A stretch of DNA of 64,000 bases from Variovorax sp. OK212 (GCF_900112425.1 NZ_FOLP01000003.1:1-64000), one strand, 5' to 3'; counted from the first letter of the stretch, positions 43,666 through 53,032 are shown. Notes: generated by a model from the sequence alone, not told the origin. A program made the numbers and translations.

Positions 43666-45270
43666 TCAGCGCTTCTTCTTGGACGGCGTGCCGCCGCGCT
43701 TCTCGCGCACGACCTGCTGCTTGCTGCTGGCAGGCACCTTGGCCACGTTGGCGCCGCGCGGCGCCGACGCCTTGGAGGGTGCGCCGCCACGGCGCGGTGC
43801 CGCGGCCACCGTGTGCGACACGGGCCGCACGCCGGTGCCCACGCGCGCCGCGACCGACGCGCGGATGGGCAGGTACACCACCACGCTGTAGCCGCGCTTG
43901 AACGCGTGGTTCTGCTGCACGTCGTTCCACTCGGCCACGGCGGCGGGCTTGAGGTTGTAGCGGCGAGCGATGCTGGCGACGTTGTCCGAACGGCCGGCCT
44001 TCACCGTCGTGCGGCGCGTGACGATCTCGGGCTGGAAGGCCAGGTGGCCCTCGTCGGCCACCACGGCGGCCACGTCTTCCTTCACGCGCGCGCCGCGCGG
44101 CACGATCAGCGTGGAGCCGGCCTTGATGAGCATGCGCGGCGGCACGTTGTTCAGCGCGCGCAGGTCGTTCTCGCTCATGCCCGAGCGCTGGGCCGCGTCG
44201 GCCACCGTCATGGTGGTGGGAATGACCCAGGCCGTCCAGCTGGCGTACTGGCCTTGCGAGTAGGCGTCGAAGTTGCGCTGGAACACGGCCGCGTTGTCCC
44301 ACGGCAGCAGGATCTGCGGTGTGCCCGCGGCAAGCAGCACCGGCTTGTGCGCGGCGGGGTTGAGCGCGCGGAAGTCTTCCAGGCGCACGTCGGCCAGCTT
44401 GGCGGCCAGTTCCACGTCGAGGTCGCGCGAGAGCGTGACGGTCTGGAAGTACGGGTGGTTGGCGATCACCGGCAGCTCGGTGTTGAACGCCTGCGGATTG
44501 GCCACGATGTTCTTCACCGCCTGCAGCTTGGGCACGTACAGGCGTGTCTCGGCGGGCATGGTGAGGTCGCTGTAGGTGGTGGGCAGGCCCAGCCGCTGGT
44601 TCTTGGCGATGGCGCGGCTCACGCTGCCTTCGCCCCAGTTGTAGGCCGCCAGCGCGAGCTGCCAGTCGCCGAACATGCCGTAGAGCTTCTGCAGGTAGTC
44701 GAGCGCGGCGCGGGTGGAGGCGACCACGTCGCGGCGGTCGTCGCGGAAGATGTTCTGCTTCAGGTCGAAGTCGTTGCCGGTGGCCGGCATGAACTGCCAC
44801 ATGCCCGCGGCGCGCGCGCTGGACACGGCCTGCGGATTGAACGCGCTCTCGATGTAGGGCAGCAGCGCCAGCTCGGTCGGCATGTTGCGGCGCTCGAGTT
44901 CCTCGACGATGTGGAAGATGTACTTGTCCGAGCGCGCGGTCATGCGCTGGATGTAGTCGGGCCGGCTCGAATACCACTGCTCGCGGTCGCGCACCAGGTC
45001 GCTTTCGAGGTTGGGCATCTTGAAGCCGCGGCGAATGCGGTCCCACATGTCCACCGGCGGGGCGAGGGTGACGACGCTCGTCGAGCGGGCCTGGCCGTTG
45101 CCGAGCGGGCTGAGGGCGTCACGCGGGTAGACCGGTGCCGCGCTGCCGGCGACCTTGGCGCCGGTGCCGGCGGCCTGGGATGACGAAGAGGAGGAGCTGT
45201 TGGTGTTCGTGCCCGCGCAGCCCGCGAGCACCAGTGAACCTGCAAGGCAGGTGGCAGCGAAAAATTTCAT
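43666..45270 (-). CDS. mltD: Membrane-bound lytic murein transglycosylase D with LysM repeats
   Basis: A 534-residue lipoprotein that cleaves peptidoglycan. The signal ends in the lipobox LVLAGC (Cys18) and is followed by a serine-rich linker. The transglycosylase domain contains LALLPYIESAFNPQAVSSARAAGMWQFMPATG with the catalytic Glu141, and AAYNWGEGSVSRAI. Two LysM-type segments lie in the C-terminal 200 residues (VIPTTMTVADAAQRSGMSENDLRALN and KAGRSDNVASIARRYNLKPAAVAEWN), followed by a basic tail ending KKKR. The ATG at 45270 overlaps the gloB stop by four bases, as gloB-mltD in many proteobacteria. Confidence 0.94.
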   Translation of the reverse strand: MKFFAATCLAGSLVLAGCAGTNTNSSSSSSSQAAGTGAKVAGSAAPVYPRDALSPLGNGQARSTSVVTLAPPVDMWDRIRRGFKMPNLESDLVRDREQWYSSRPDYIQRMTARSDKYIFHIVEELERRNMPTELALLPYIESAFNPQAVSSARAAGMWQFMPATGNDFDLKQNIFRDDRRDVVASTRAALDYLQKLYGMFGDWQLALAAYNWGEGSVSRAIAKNQRLGLPTTYSDLTMPAETRLYVPKLQAVKNIVANPQAFNTELPVIANHPYFQTVTLSRDLDVELAAKLADVRLEDFRALNPAAHKPVLLAAGTPQILLPWDNAAVFQRNFDAYSQGQYASWTAWVIPTTMTVADAAQRSGMSENDLRALNNVPPRMLIKAGSTLIVPRGARVKEDVAAVVADEGHLAFQPEIVTRRTTVKAGRSDNVASIARRYNLKPAAVAEWNDVQQNHAFKRGYSVVVYLPIRASVAARVGTGVRPVSHTVAAAPRRGGAPSKASAPRGANVAKVPASSKQQVVREKRGGTPSKKKR

Positions 45271-46046
45271 CGGAAGTCGTTTTTCCATTGGCGCAATGCG
45301 GCGAACACGTCGGCATCGGCTGCATCTGCAGCCAGTTCGGCGTGGGCACGCACCGCTCGAAGGACAGTGGCTTCGCGGCTGCGAAGAAAAGGGTTGACCT
45401 GGCGCTCGGTGGCCAGTTGCGATGGCAGCGTGGGCTGCCCCTGTGCGCGCAGGCTTTCGCAGCGCGCGTTGTACTGAGTCAGTTCGCCGTTACCGGGTTC
45501 CACCGCGAGGGCGAAACGCAGGTTAGCAAGTGTGTATTCGTGGGCGCAGCACACCCGCGTGTCGCCGGGCAGTGCGGCCAGCGCGTCGAGCGAAGCCAGC
45601 ATCTGCGCGGGCGTGCCCTCGAAGAGCCGGCCGCAGCCGCCCGAGAACAGCGTGTCGCCGCAGAAAACGAGCGGCGCCTGTGAAGGCGCCGCGGGAAGAA
45701 AGTAGGCGATGTGGCCGGCCGTGTGGCCCGGCACGTCGATCACCTGGAAGCGCATGCCCAGCACCTCGGCCACGTCGCCTTGCGCCAGCGGCGTGAACGG
45801 CTCGGGAATGCGCTCGCGCGCGGGGCCCCACACCGGCGCGCCGGTGGCCGCGTGCAATGCCGCCACGCCGCCGGTGTGATCGGCATGGTGGTGCGTGACT
45901 AGAATCGCGGCGAGCTGCAGCTTGTGGCGCGCCAGCGCGTCGAACACCGGTTGGGCATCGCCCGGATCCACCACGATGGCGTGGGACCCGTCGTGCAGCA
46001 TCCAGATGTAGTTGTCGGCGAAGGCGGGCAGCGGAACAAGGGTCAT
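45267..46046 (-). CDS. gloB: Hydroxyacylglutathione hydrolase (glyoxalase II)
   Basis: A 259-residue metallo-beta-lactamase-fold enzyme that hydrolyses S-lactoylglutathione to lactate and glutathione in methylglyoxal detoxification. The metal motif [10 protein letters not shown] is at residues 51-60, with [29 protein letters not shown] and [13 protein letters not shown] completing the binuclear site and substrate pocket. It is coupled to mltD by an ATGA overlap. Its start codon shares two bases with the start codon of the divergent methyltransferase gene. Confidence 0.96.
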   Translation of the reverse strand: MTLVPLPAFADNYIWMLHDGSHAIVVDPGDAQPVFDALARHKLQLAAILVTHHHADHTGGVAALHAATGAPVWGPARERIPEPFTPLAQGDVAEVLGMRFQVIDVPGHTAGHIAYFLPAAPSQAPLVFCGDTLFSGGCGRLFEGTPAQMLASLDALAALPGDTRVCCAHEYTLANLRFALAVEPGNGELTQYNARCESLRAQGQPTLPSQLATERQVNPFLRSREATVLRAVRAHAELAADAADADVFAALRQWKNDFR

Positions 46047-46815
46047 GAGCGGTCAAATTATAGGTTTGCACGATTGGTTCGCGACCCCCCCGGGCCGCTA
46101 CTTGCTGGCTTGGGAGCAGGCCCAGTTCGACCAGGCGGTGGCCGACGTGTTCGGCTATCACGCGTTGCAGCTGGGCGCGGCCGAGGTCGACGGCCTGCGC
46201 GCCAACCGCATGCCGCACCGCTGGCTGGCGCTGGACGACCCGGCGCGCGCCGGCAAGGCGACGCTGCTGGCCGACTTTGCCGCGCTGCCGTTCGCGGCCA
46301 ACAGCCTCGACCTGGTGGTGCTGCCCCATGCGCTGGAACTCAGCCCCGACCCGCACGCCACGCTGCGCGAGGTCGAGCGGGTGCTGGTGCCCGAGGGCCG
46401 GGTGGTGATCTGCGGGCTCAACCCGACCAGCCTCTGGGGCATGCGGCAGCGCCGCGCGCACATCTACCGGCGCCTGGGCCTCGGCGACCTCTACCTGCCC
46501 GAGGGCGGCGAGTTCATCGGCTACTGGCGCATGCGCGACTGGCTGCGGCTGCTGAGCTTCGAGGTGGAGTCGGGCCGCTTCGGCATCTACCGGCCGGCCG
46601 TGCGCAGCGAGGCCTGGCTGGAGCGCGCGCGCTGGATGGACGCCGCCGGCGAGCGCTGGTGGCCGATCTTCGGTGCCGCCTACTTCCTGGTGGCGGTGAA
46701 GCGCGTGCGCGGCATGCGCATGCTGAGCGCCGACTGGCGGCGTGCCGGGGCCCGCGCCACGGCGCCGGTGCCCATTGCGGGCAAGGTGCACCGCAACGAC
46801 GCCGGCAAGAACTGA
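46045..46815 (+). CDS. SAM-dependent class I methyltransferase
   Basis: A 256-residue protein starting [29 protein letters not shown]. The family usually found between gloB and rnhA carries a degenerate methyltransferase fold: [54 protein letters not shown] covers motifs II-IV, but the glycine-rich motif I is weak ([21 protein letters not shown]). The target is unknown. ATG 46045 has AAGGG in front, which lies within the divergent gloB gene. It is followed by rnhA. Confidence 0.87.
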   Translation: MSGQIIGLHDWFATPPGRYLLAWEQAQFDQAVADVFGYHALQLGAAEVDGLRANRMPHRWLALDDPARAGKATLLADFAALPFAANSLDLVVLPHALELSPDPHATLREVERVLVPEGRVVICGLNPTSLWGMRQRRAHIYRRLGLGDLYLPEGGEFIGYWRMRDWLRLLSFEVESGRFGIYRPAVRSEAWLERARWMDAAGERWWPIFGAAYFLVAVKRVRGMRMLSADWRRAGARATAPVPIAGKVHRNDAGKN

Positions 46816-46836
46816 AAGAACAAGAGCGGAACGAAA

Positions 46837-46872
46837 ATGAACGAACGAATGAAGAAGGAAAAGCCAGTTTGA
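46837..46872 (+). CDS. Eleven-codon leader ORF before rnhA
   Basis: ATG 46837 opens a frame encoding [11 protein letters not shown] that stops at TGA 46870-46872, which overlaps the TTG start of rnhA (TTGA). A second in-frame ATG lies at 46849. It could feed ribosomes onto the weak TTG start. It is too short to identify by homology and may be a chance frame. Confidence 0.35.
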   Translation: MNERMKKEKPV

Positions 46873-47318
46873 CCGAAGTCGTGATCTACACCGATGGTGC
46901 GTGCAAGGGCAATCCCGGACCGGGCGGCTGGGGCGCGTGGCTCAAGTCCGGCGCCACCGAGAAGGACCTGTTCGGCGGTGAACTCAACACCACCAACAAC
47001 CGCATGGAGCTGACCGCCGTCATCGAAGGCCTGGCCGCGCTCAAGCGGCCGTGCAAGGTGCTGCTGTACCTCGACAGCCAGTACGTGCGCAAGGGCATCA
47101 CCGAATGGATCCGCGGCTGGAAGGCCAAGGGCTGGATGACCGCCAGCAAGCAGCCCGTGAAGAACGTCGAGCTCTGGCAGCGGCTGGACAAGCTGGTGGC
47201 AGAGGGCGGCCACCAGATCGAATGGCGCTGGGTCAAGGGCCACTCGGGCGACCCGGGCAACGAGCGCGCCGACATGCTGGCCAACAAGGGCGTGGACAAG
47301 GCGCTCGGGCGGATCTGA
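46869..47318 (+). CDS. rnhA: Ribonuclease HI
   Basis: A 149-residue enzyme that cuts the RNA strand of RNA-DNA hybrids. The catalytic carboxylates are Asp9 in [12 protein letters not shown], Glu47 in NNRMELTAV, Asp69 in YLDSQYV and Asp134 in NERADMLA; the basic handle [12 protein letters not shown] is present. No ATG is in frame before the conserved domain, so the start is TTG 46869, with GAAGGA about ten bases upstream. It follows the methyltransferase by 53 bases; rnhA next to gloB and this methyltransferase is a common order. Confidence 0.95.
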   Translation: MTEVVIYTDGACKGNPGPGGWGAWLKSGATEKDLFGGELNTTNNRMELTAVIEGLAALKRPCKVLLYLDSQYVRKGITEWIRGWKAKGWMTASKQPVKNVELWQRLDKLVAEGGHQIEWRWVKGHSGDPGNERADMLANKGVDKALGRI

Positions 47319-47439
47319 GCAAGGGTTGGCACGCTCCGCAAGGGGCATGAATGTTGCTAGAGTGTTTTAGGGCAACTGCGGGTATCCGCAGGCGCTCGGG
47401 GGGCGGTTCCCGTCCCACGGCCACTCATTCGTTCGCAGC

Positions 47440-48375
47440 ATGAACCTCGACTACTCCACCGATGCGGTCGACCCCAGCCAGCGCTTCGACTACTGGAGCG
47501 ACGTGGTCTGCAGGCACTTCATTCCCGCCAAGAGCCTGGTGCCCGACCGCGAACATTTCAACGCCCGCTTCTCGGTGCGTTCGCTGGGCAGCCTCACGCT
47601 CGCCGAAATGTCGTCCCCGCGCCACCTGTGGGAGCGCGACGAACAGCACCTGCGCAGCGGCCCCAACGAAGACTTCATGCTCAACCTGATGGTGTCGGGG
47701 CACGGCGTGCTCTCGCAGTCGGGCCGGCGCGTGGTGCAGCGCAACGGCGACATCGTGCTGTACGACGCCGCGCGCCCCTTCACCTTCGACCTTGCGCCCG
47801 AATCGGCGCTGCTGGTGCGCATTCCGCGCCGGCAGTTGCTGTGCCGGGTGCCCGAGGCGCACCATCTCACGGCCATGCACCTGGCGGAAGGCCACCCCGT
47901 CGCCAGGCTGCTGGGCAGCATGATCCGCGAGGCCGCGGTGCTCGAACTGTCGGGGCGTGACGCCATGCAGGCCAGCATCGCGAGCTCGCTGCTCGACATG
48001 CTCTCGGCCACGCTGCAGGTGCAGGTGGCGGGCACCGACTCGGCGCGCTCCGCGCACGACGCGCTGTTCCAGAAAACGCGCGACTACATCGTGGCGCACC
48101 TGGACGACTGCGAACTCGACGTCGAGCAGATCGCCCGTGCGCACAACGTCTCGGCCCGCACGCTGGCGCGGGTGTTCGCGCAGCAGGGCACCACGCCCAT
48201 CCAGTGGCTGTGGAAGCAGCGGCTCGAGGCCAGCCACCGCGCGTTGTTGGAAGGCCGTGTGCGGCAGGTCACGCAGGCAGCGTTCCAGTACGGCTTCAGC
48301 GACATGTCGCACTTCTGCCGGGTCTTCAAGAAAGCGTATGGCGTGACGCCGCAGACGCTGCTGCGCCGGCACTAG
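47440..48375 (+). CDS. AraC-family transcriptional regulator
   Basis: A 311-residue regulator. The N-terminal half resembles the AraC-binding-like domain of FeaR-type proteins (RFDYWSDVVCRHFIPAKS, GDIVLYDAARPFTFDLA). The C-terminal double helix-turn-helix (about 210-311) reads IVAHLDDCELDVEQIARAHNVSARTLARVFAQQGTTPIQWLWKQRLEAS and then VTQAAFQYGFSDMSHFCRVFKKAYGVTPQTL. It lies 182 bases before the amidase/amide transporter genes on the same strand and is the obvious candidate for their regulator, though no target site is proven. Confidence 0.9.
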   Translation: MNLDYSTDAVDPSQRFDYWSDVVCRHFIPAKSLVPDREHFNARFSVRSLGSLTLAEMSSPRHLWERDEQHLRSGPNEDFMLNLMVSGHGVLSQSGRRVVQRNGDIVLYDAARPFTFDLAPESALLVRIPRRQLLCRVPEAHHLTAMHLAEGHPVARLLGSMIREAAVLELSGRDAMQASIASSLLDMLSATLQVQVAGTDSARSAHDALFQKTRDYIVAHLDDCELDVEQIARAHNVSARTLARVFAQQGTTPIQWLWKQRLEASHRALLEGRVRQVTQAAFQYGFSDMSHFCRVFKKAYGVTPQTLLRRH

Positions 48376-48391
48376 AAGCAAGTCGGTCGAG

Positions 48392-48458
48392 ATCGCCATA
48401 TCGCCATATCGCCGGATCGGGATAACGCGATGACGCGATAACGATGACGCGATAACGC
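48392..48458. repeat. Short tandem repeats between the AraC gene and the amide locus
   Basis: ATCGCC-AT units (ATCGCCATATCGCCATATCG, 48392-48411) are followed by GATGACGCGATAAC units at 48430-48443 and 48444-48457, preceded by a partial GATAACGC copy at 48421. The periodic stretch sits where the promoter of the amide genes would be. It may be a regulator-binding array or a length-variable microsatellite. Confidence 0.55.
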
Positions 48459-48556
48459 GGCTGGCGGTCCCAGCCCACCCGATTGGCTCTGGCAGCCAAG
48501 TCTTCCTTGCCGTTGCTCCCTATCGTGAAGCCAGCCCTTCACGCATGGAGACGACG

Positions 48557-48781
48557 ATGCAAACCCCGCCCCCCACACAGCCTGTGGATGTCGCCGCGCT
48601 GGCCCGCTGCGCGGCCTTGAACCTGAGTGCCGAGCGCCTGGCCGCTGTCGACGCGATCCTGTCCGCCTGGATTCCCGCGGCCAATGAGCTCAGCCGCAAG
48701 ATGAGCGAGCCCGCGCACCAGTCGCTGCTGCCCGTTACCACGTTCACGCACGCGCATGAACAGCCCGAGGAGGGTGCATGA
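48557..48781 (+). CDS. Small GatC/AtzG-like protein preceding an amidase
   Basis: A 74-residue protein. The segment VDVAALARCAALNLSAERLAAVDAIL followed by LLPVTTF resembles the helical GatC-type subunits that wrap around amidases, and its place directly before an amidase matches AtzG before AtzE in biuret/cyanurate operons. ATG 48557 has GGAG six bases upstream; 48545 is an alternative. Its stop overlaps the amidase ATG (ATGA), so the two are made together and probably form a complex. The family call rests on weak similarity and context. Confidence 0.65.
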   Translation: MQTPPPTQPVDVAALARCAALNLSAERLAAVDAILSAWIPAANELSRKMSEPAHQSLLPVTTFTHAHEQPEEGA

Positions 48782-50187
48782 GCGACATCCTCGAACTCAC
48801 GCTCTCGCAGGCCGCGCGCATGGTGCGGGAGCGCAAGCTGTCGCCGGTGGAGCTGGTCGAGGCCTCGCTGGCGCGCATCCGGGCGCACGACAGCGTGCTC
48901 AAGTCCTTCATCACCGTGTTCGAGGAGCAGGCGATGCAGGTGGCGCGCGCGGCCGAGTTGCTGTCCGGCGCGGGTCACGAGCTGGGTCCGCTGCAGGGCA
49001 TTCCGATTGCGCTGAAAGACAACATCGCCGTGCGCGGCACGCGCACCACGGCGGGCAGCAAGGTGCTGTCCGATTGGCTGCCGGAGGCCGATGCCACCGT
49101 TGCCACCCGACTGCGCCAGGCCGGTGCCGTGTTCATCGGCAAGACCAACATGCACGAGTTCGCCTGGGGCGGCACCTCGGCCAATCCGCACTATGGCGCG
49201 GTGCGCAACCCCTGGGACCCGTCGCGCTTTCCCGCGGGCTCCAGCGGCGGCTCGGCCGTGGCGGTGGCGGCGCGTTTCTGCTTCGGTGCCGTCGGCACCG
49301 ACACGGGCGGCTCCATTCGGCTGCCTTCGGCCGTCAACGGCATCGTGGGCCTGCGCCCCACCTATGGCCGCGTGAGCAACCACGGCGTGGTGCCGCTCGC
49401 CTGGAGCATGGACACGGTCGGCCCCATGACGCGCACCGTGGAAGACTGCGCGCTGATGTTCGGCGCCATCGCCGGCTTCGACGCGAAGGACGCCGGCAGC
49501 GCACAACGCGGCACCGATGACTGCCTGAGGGACATGGCCGGCGGCTGCAGGCATTTGCGCATCGGCGTGGTGCCGGGCTATTTCTTCGAGCACCTGCAGG
49601 CGCCGGTGCATGACGCGGTGAAGGAGGCGCTCGCCACCTTCGTCGACATGGGCGCGCGGCTGGTGGATGTCGACATCCGCAACATCCACGGCAACATCTC
49701 CGCGCAGCTCACCATCGAGTCGGCCGAGCCCAGCACCTACCACCAGCGCACCTTGCGCGAGCAGCCCGACGACTACGGCGACGACGTGCGCACGCTGCTG
49801 GAGGCCGGCGAGCTGCTGCTGGCCACGCAGTACCTGCAGGCGCAGCGCTACCGCGCGCTGCTGCGCAATGAATTCCTGGAAGCATTTGGTCAGGTCGATG
49901 TGTTCATCTGCCCCTCGCTTCCTTTCGTGGCCACGCGGGTGGGCGAGACCCGCGTCGAGATCGAACCCGGCAAGCCCGAGGACATGCTCTCGGCCATCAT
50001 GCAGTTCACCGGCGTGGCCAGCCTCACGGGCTTGCCTTCATTGAATGTGCCCTGCGGCTTCGACCCCTGTGGCCTGCCCATCGGCATGCAGATCATCGGA
50101 CGGCCCTTTGCGGAAGCCACGCTGCTGCGTGCCGGCCACGCCTTCCAGCTTGCAACCGCTTTTCATCGACGCGCCCCTGTGCTTTGA
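48778..50187 (+). CDS. Amidase-signature hydrolase (AtzE-like)
   Basis: A 469-residue amidase. The Ser-cisSer-Lys triad is complete: Lys80 in PIALKDNIAVRGTRTTAGS, cis-Ser155 in FPAGSSGGSA and nucleophile Ser179 in GTDTGGSIRLPSAVNG. Length and the coupled small GatC-like gene upstream point to the AtzE/GatA-like group that hydrolyses small amides such as 1-carboxybiuret, but the true substrate is not known. It is translationally coupled to 48557. A gap of 130 bases separates it from the second amidase. The nearby amide transporter and formamidase suggest nitrogen scavenging from amides. Confidence 0.88.
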   Translation: MSDILELTLSQAARMVRERKLSPVELVEASLARIRAHDSVLKSFITVFEEQAMQVARAAELLSGAGHELGPLQGIPIALKDNIAVRGTRTTAGSKVLSDWLPEADATVATRLRQAGAVFIGKTNMHEFAWGGTSANPHYGAVRNPWDPSRFPAGSSGGSAVAVAARFCFGAVGTDTGGSIRLPSAVNGIVGLRPTYGRVSNHGVVPLAWSMDTVGPMTRTVEDCALMFGAIAGFDAKDAGSAQRGTDDCLRDMAGGCRHLRIGVVPGYFFEHLQAPVHDAVKEALATFVDMGARLVDVDIRNIHGNISAQLTIESAEPSTYHQRTLREQPDDYGDDVRTLLEAGELLLATQYLQAQRYRALLRNEFLEAFGQVDVFICPSLPFVATRVGETRVEIEPGKPEDMLSAIMQFTGVASLTGLPSLNVPCGFDPCGLPIGMQIIGRPFAEATLLRAGHAFQLATAFHRRAPVL

Positions 50188-50317
50188 CGAAAGTCGCCGG
50201 CTGACAGAACCAGCACATCGCAATGGCGCTGTGAGCAAAGCACCCCGGGCCTCGGGCCGATAACTTCGGCCACAGCTTCCAACGTCTTTCTTCCCCAACG
50301 ACCGGAGTCTTCCCGCC

Positions 50318-51727
50318 ATGTCGAACAACGATCTGCCCGATCTTCACTATCTCGAACTTCTTGAAGTCGGCCGCCTCATCCAGTCCCGCGAGCTGTCCTC
50401 GGTGGAGGTGACGAAGGCGCAATTCGCGCGCATCGACAAGGTCGACGGCGCGCTGAAGAGCTATGTGCGCGTGATGACCGATTCGGCCTTGGCCGAGGCC
50501 GCGCGCGCCGATGCAGAAATTGCCTCGGGCCAACTGCGCGGCCCGCTGCACGGCGTGCCGGTGGGCGTGAAGGACCTGTGCTGGACCGCGGGCGTGCCCA
50601 CCGCCGCCGGCATGACGCTCTACCAGGACTTCGTGCCCACCGAAGACGGCACCGTGGTGCGCAAGCTGCGCGAGGCCGGCGCGGTCATCCTCGGCAAGCT
50701 GCAGCTCACCGAGAGCGCGTATGCCGACCATCATCCCTCGGTGTCGCCACCGGTCAATCCGTGGAACGCGGCGCACTGGCCGGGCGTGTCGTCCAGCGGC
50801 TCGGGCGTGGCCACGGCGGCGGGGCTCTGCTATGGCTCGCTGGGCACCGACACGGGTGGCTCCATTCGCTTTCCCTCGGCCGCCAACGGCCTCACGGGCC
50901 TGAAGCCCACCTGGGGCCGCGTGAGCCGCTACGGCGCCTTCGAGCTGGCCGCCACGCTCGACCATATCGGCCCCATGACCCGCAGCGCGGCCGATGCGGG
51001 TGCAATGCTCGGCGCCATTGCCGGCGCCGACCCGAAAGACCCGACCGCCAGCCTGCTGCCCGTGCCCGACTACCTGGCCGGCATCGGCAAGGGCCTGGCC
51101 GGCCTGCGCGTGGGCATCGACACCCGCTGGACCACCGACGGCGTCGACGCGCCCACGCGCGCGGTGCTCGACGCGGCCATTGCAACGGTGAAGACGCTGG
51201 GCGGCGAGATCCGCGAGGTGAGCTTTCCCGACCCCACGCAGGCCATCGACGACTGGTTCCCGCTGTGCGGCATGGAGGCCGCCGTGGTGCACGAGAAGAC
51301 CTACCCGTCGCGCAAGGACATGTACGGCCCCGCGGTGGCCGGCCTGGTCGAGCTGGGCCTGGCGCAACGCGGTGTCGACTACCAGAAGATCGTGCTGCGC
51401 CGGCACGACTTCAGCGGCAAGGTGAGGGCGATGTTCGAGGGCATCGACCTGCTGCTGATTCCCGCCACTGGCATCGCCTCGCCCACCATGGCGCGCATGG
51501 CGCAGATGGGTGTGGATGCGGAGCTGATGGCCGCGATGCTGCGTTACACCTGCCCCTTCGACATGACCGGCAGCCCGACCCTCACGCTGCCCGGCGGCTT
51601 CACGCCCGCGGGCATGCCGGTGGCCTTCCAGTTCGTGGCGCGCCACTTCGACGAAGCCCTGCTGGTGCGTGCCGGCGCGGCCTTCCAGCAGGCGACCGAC
51701 TGGCACCGCCGGCACCCGGCGCTCTGA
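50318..51727 (+). CDS. Second amidase-signature hydrolase
   Basis: A 469-residue amidase of the same superfamily but clearly different in sequence from its neighbour. The triad is Lys85 in PVGVKDLCWTAG, cis-Ser158 in GVSSSGSGVATA and Ser182 in GTDTGGSIRFPSAANG. It follows the first amidase by 130 bases and precedes the binding-protein gene by 42, so it probably belongs to the transporter transcript. It likely frees ammonia from an imported amide; the acyl specificity cannot be told. Confidence 0.9.
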   Translation: MSNNDLPDLHYLELLEVGRLIQSRELSSVEVTKAQFARIDKVDGALKSYVRVMTDSALAEAARADAEIASGQLRGPLHGVPVGVKDLCWTAGVPTAAGMTLYQDFVPTEDGTVVRKLREAGAVILGKLQLTESAYADHHPSVSPPVNPWNAAHWPGVSSSGSGVATAAGLCYGSLGTDTGGSIRFPSAANGLTGLKPTWGRVSRYGAFELAATLDHIGPMTRSAADAGAMLGAIAGADPKDPTASLLPVPDYLAGIGKGLAGLRVGIDTRWTTDGVDAPTRAVLDAAIATVKTLGGEIREVSFPDPTQAIDDWFPLCGMEAAVVHEKTYPSRKDMYGPAVAGLVELGLAQRGVDYQKIVLRRHDFSGKVRAMFEGIDLLLIPATGIASPTMARMAQMGVDAELMAAMLRYTCPFDMTGSPTLTLPGGFTPAGMPVAFQFVARHFDEALLVRAGAAFQQATDWHRRHPAL

Positions 51728-51769
51728 AACCCGATTCTTCTTCTCATCACATCCCTCGAAAGCATCACC

Positions 51770-53008
51770 ATGAAACTACGTCGCGCGCTTTTCTCCCTGG
51801 GTTGCACCGTGGCCCTGGCCACCTCCACCTCGGTCACATCCGCATGGGCGGCCGACCCGCTGAAGGTCGGCCTGATGGAAGACGTCTCGGGCGACCTCGC
51901 CTTCATGGGCAAGCCCAAGCTCAACGGCTCGCTGCTGGCCGTGGAAGAGATCAACAAGGCCGGCGGCATCATGGGCCGTCAGGTGGAGCTGATTCATCTC
52001 GACCCGCAGGGCGACAACGCGCGCTACCAGGAGTTCACGCGCCGCCTGCTGAGCAAGGACAAGGTCGACGTGCTCATCGGCGGCATCACCTCGGCTTCGC
52101 GCGAGGCCGTGCGGCCGATCGTCGACCGCACGCAGACGCCGTATTTTTATACCAACCAATATGAAGGCGGCGTGTGCGACGCCAACATGATCAGCATGGG
52201 CGCGGTGCCCGAGCAGCAGTTCTCCACGCTCATTCCCTACATGGTCGAGAAGTTCGGCAAGAAGGTCTACGTGGTGGCGGCCGACTACAACTTCGGCCAG
52301 ATCAGCGCCGAGTGGAACCGTTCGATACTGAAGGACATCGGCGGCACGGTGGTGGGCGAGGAGTTCATTCCGCTGGGTGTGTCGCAGTTCGCGCAGACCA
52401 TCCAGAACATCCAGAAGGCCAAGCCCGACTGGCTGCTGATGCTCAACGTGGGCGCCGCGCAAGACTCCTTCTTCGAGCAGGCCGCGGCCGCCAAGCTGAA
52501 CCTGCCCATGGGCTCGTCGGTGAAGGTGATGCTGGGCTTCGAGCACAAGCGCTTTGCGCCGCCCGCGCTCAACCGCATGCACGCCACGGCCAACTGGTTC
52601 GAGGAAATCGATTCGCCCGCGGCCACCGACTTCAAGAAGCGCTGGCACGCCAAGTTCCCCAGCGAACCGTACATCAACGACATGGGCTACAACGCCTACA
52701 ACGCGCTGTACATGTACAAGACCCTGGTGGAGAAGGCCAAGTCGACCAAGCTGGCCGACCTGCGCAAGGTGATCGCCACGGGCGAGGCCTGCATCGACGC
52801 GGGAGAAGGCAAGGTCTGCATCGACCCCAAGAGCCAGCACGCCTCGCACCAGATGCGGCTGATCGCCGTGGACGACAAGCACAAGGTCAACGTGCTGAAA
52901 GACTACGGAACCATCCAGCCGTACTGGCTGGGCAAGATCGGTTGCGACCTGACGAAGAACAACGACAAGAAGCAGTACACGCCGTCCGACCTGCCCAAGA
53001 AGTCCTGA
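51770..53008 (+). CDS. Urea/amide-type ABC transporter substrate-binding protein
   Basis: A 412-residue periplasmic protein. After a signal peptide ending near TSAWA (residue 27) it reads ADPLKVGLMEDVSGDLAFMGKPKLNGSLLAVEEINKAGGIMGRQVELI, then YFYTNQYEGGVCDANM and VYVVAADYNFGQISAEWNRSIL. These are typical of the FmdD/UrtA/AmiC-like branch of Leu/Ile/Val-binding proteins for urea and short-chain amides. Two amidases upstream and a formamidase downstream favour amides. The C-terminal region has four cysteines that could form disulfides. Permease and ATPase genes follow. Confidence 0.9.
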   Translation: MKLRRALFSLGCTVALATSTSVTSAWAADPLKVGLMEDVSGDLAFMGKPKLNGSLLAVEEINKAGGIMGRQVELIHLDPQGDNARYQEFTRRLLSKDKVDVLIGGITSASREAVRPIVDRTQTPYFYTNQYEGGVCDANMISMGAVPEQQFSTLIPYMVEKFGKKVYVVAADYNFGQISAEWNRSILKDIGGTVVGEEFIPLGVSQFAQTIQNIQKAKPDWLLMLNVGAAQDSFFEQAAAAKLNLPMGSSVKVMLGFEHKRFAPPALNRMHATANWFEEIDSPAATDFKKRWHAKFPSEPYINDMGYNAYNALYMYKTLVEKAKSTKLADLRKVIATGEACIDAGEGKVCIDPKSQHASHQMRLIAVDDKHKVNVLKDYGTIQPYWLGKIGCDLTKNNDKKQYTPSDLPKKS

Positions 53009-53032
53009 CACCCGAGCGCCGAGGACCTTGCG

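Noticed and set aside
48392..48458. Possible CRISPR array
   Set aside because: The units are 8-14 bases with no unique spacers and no cas genes nearby.
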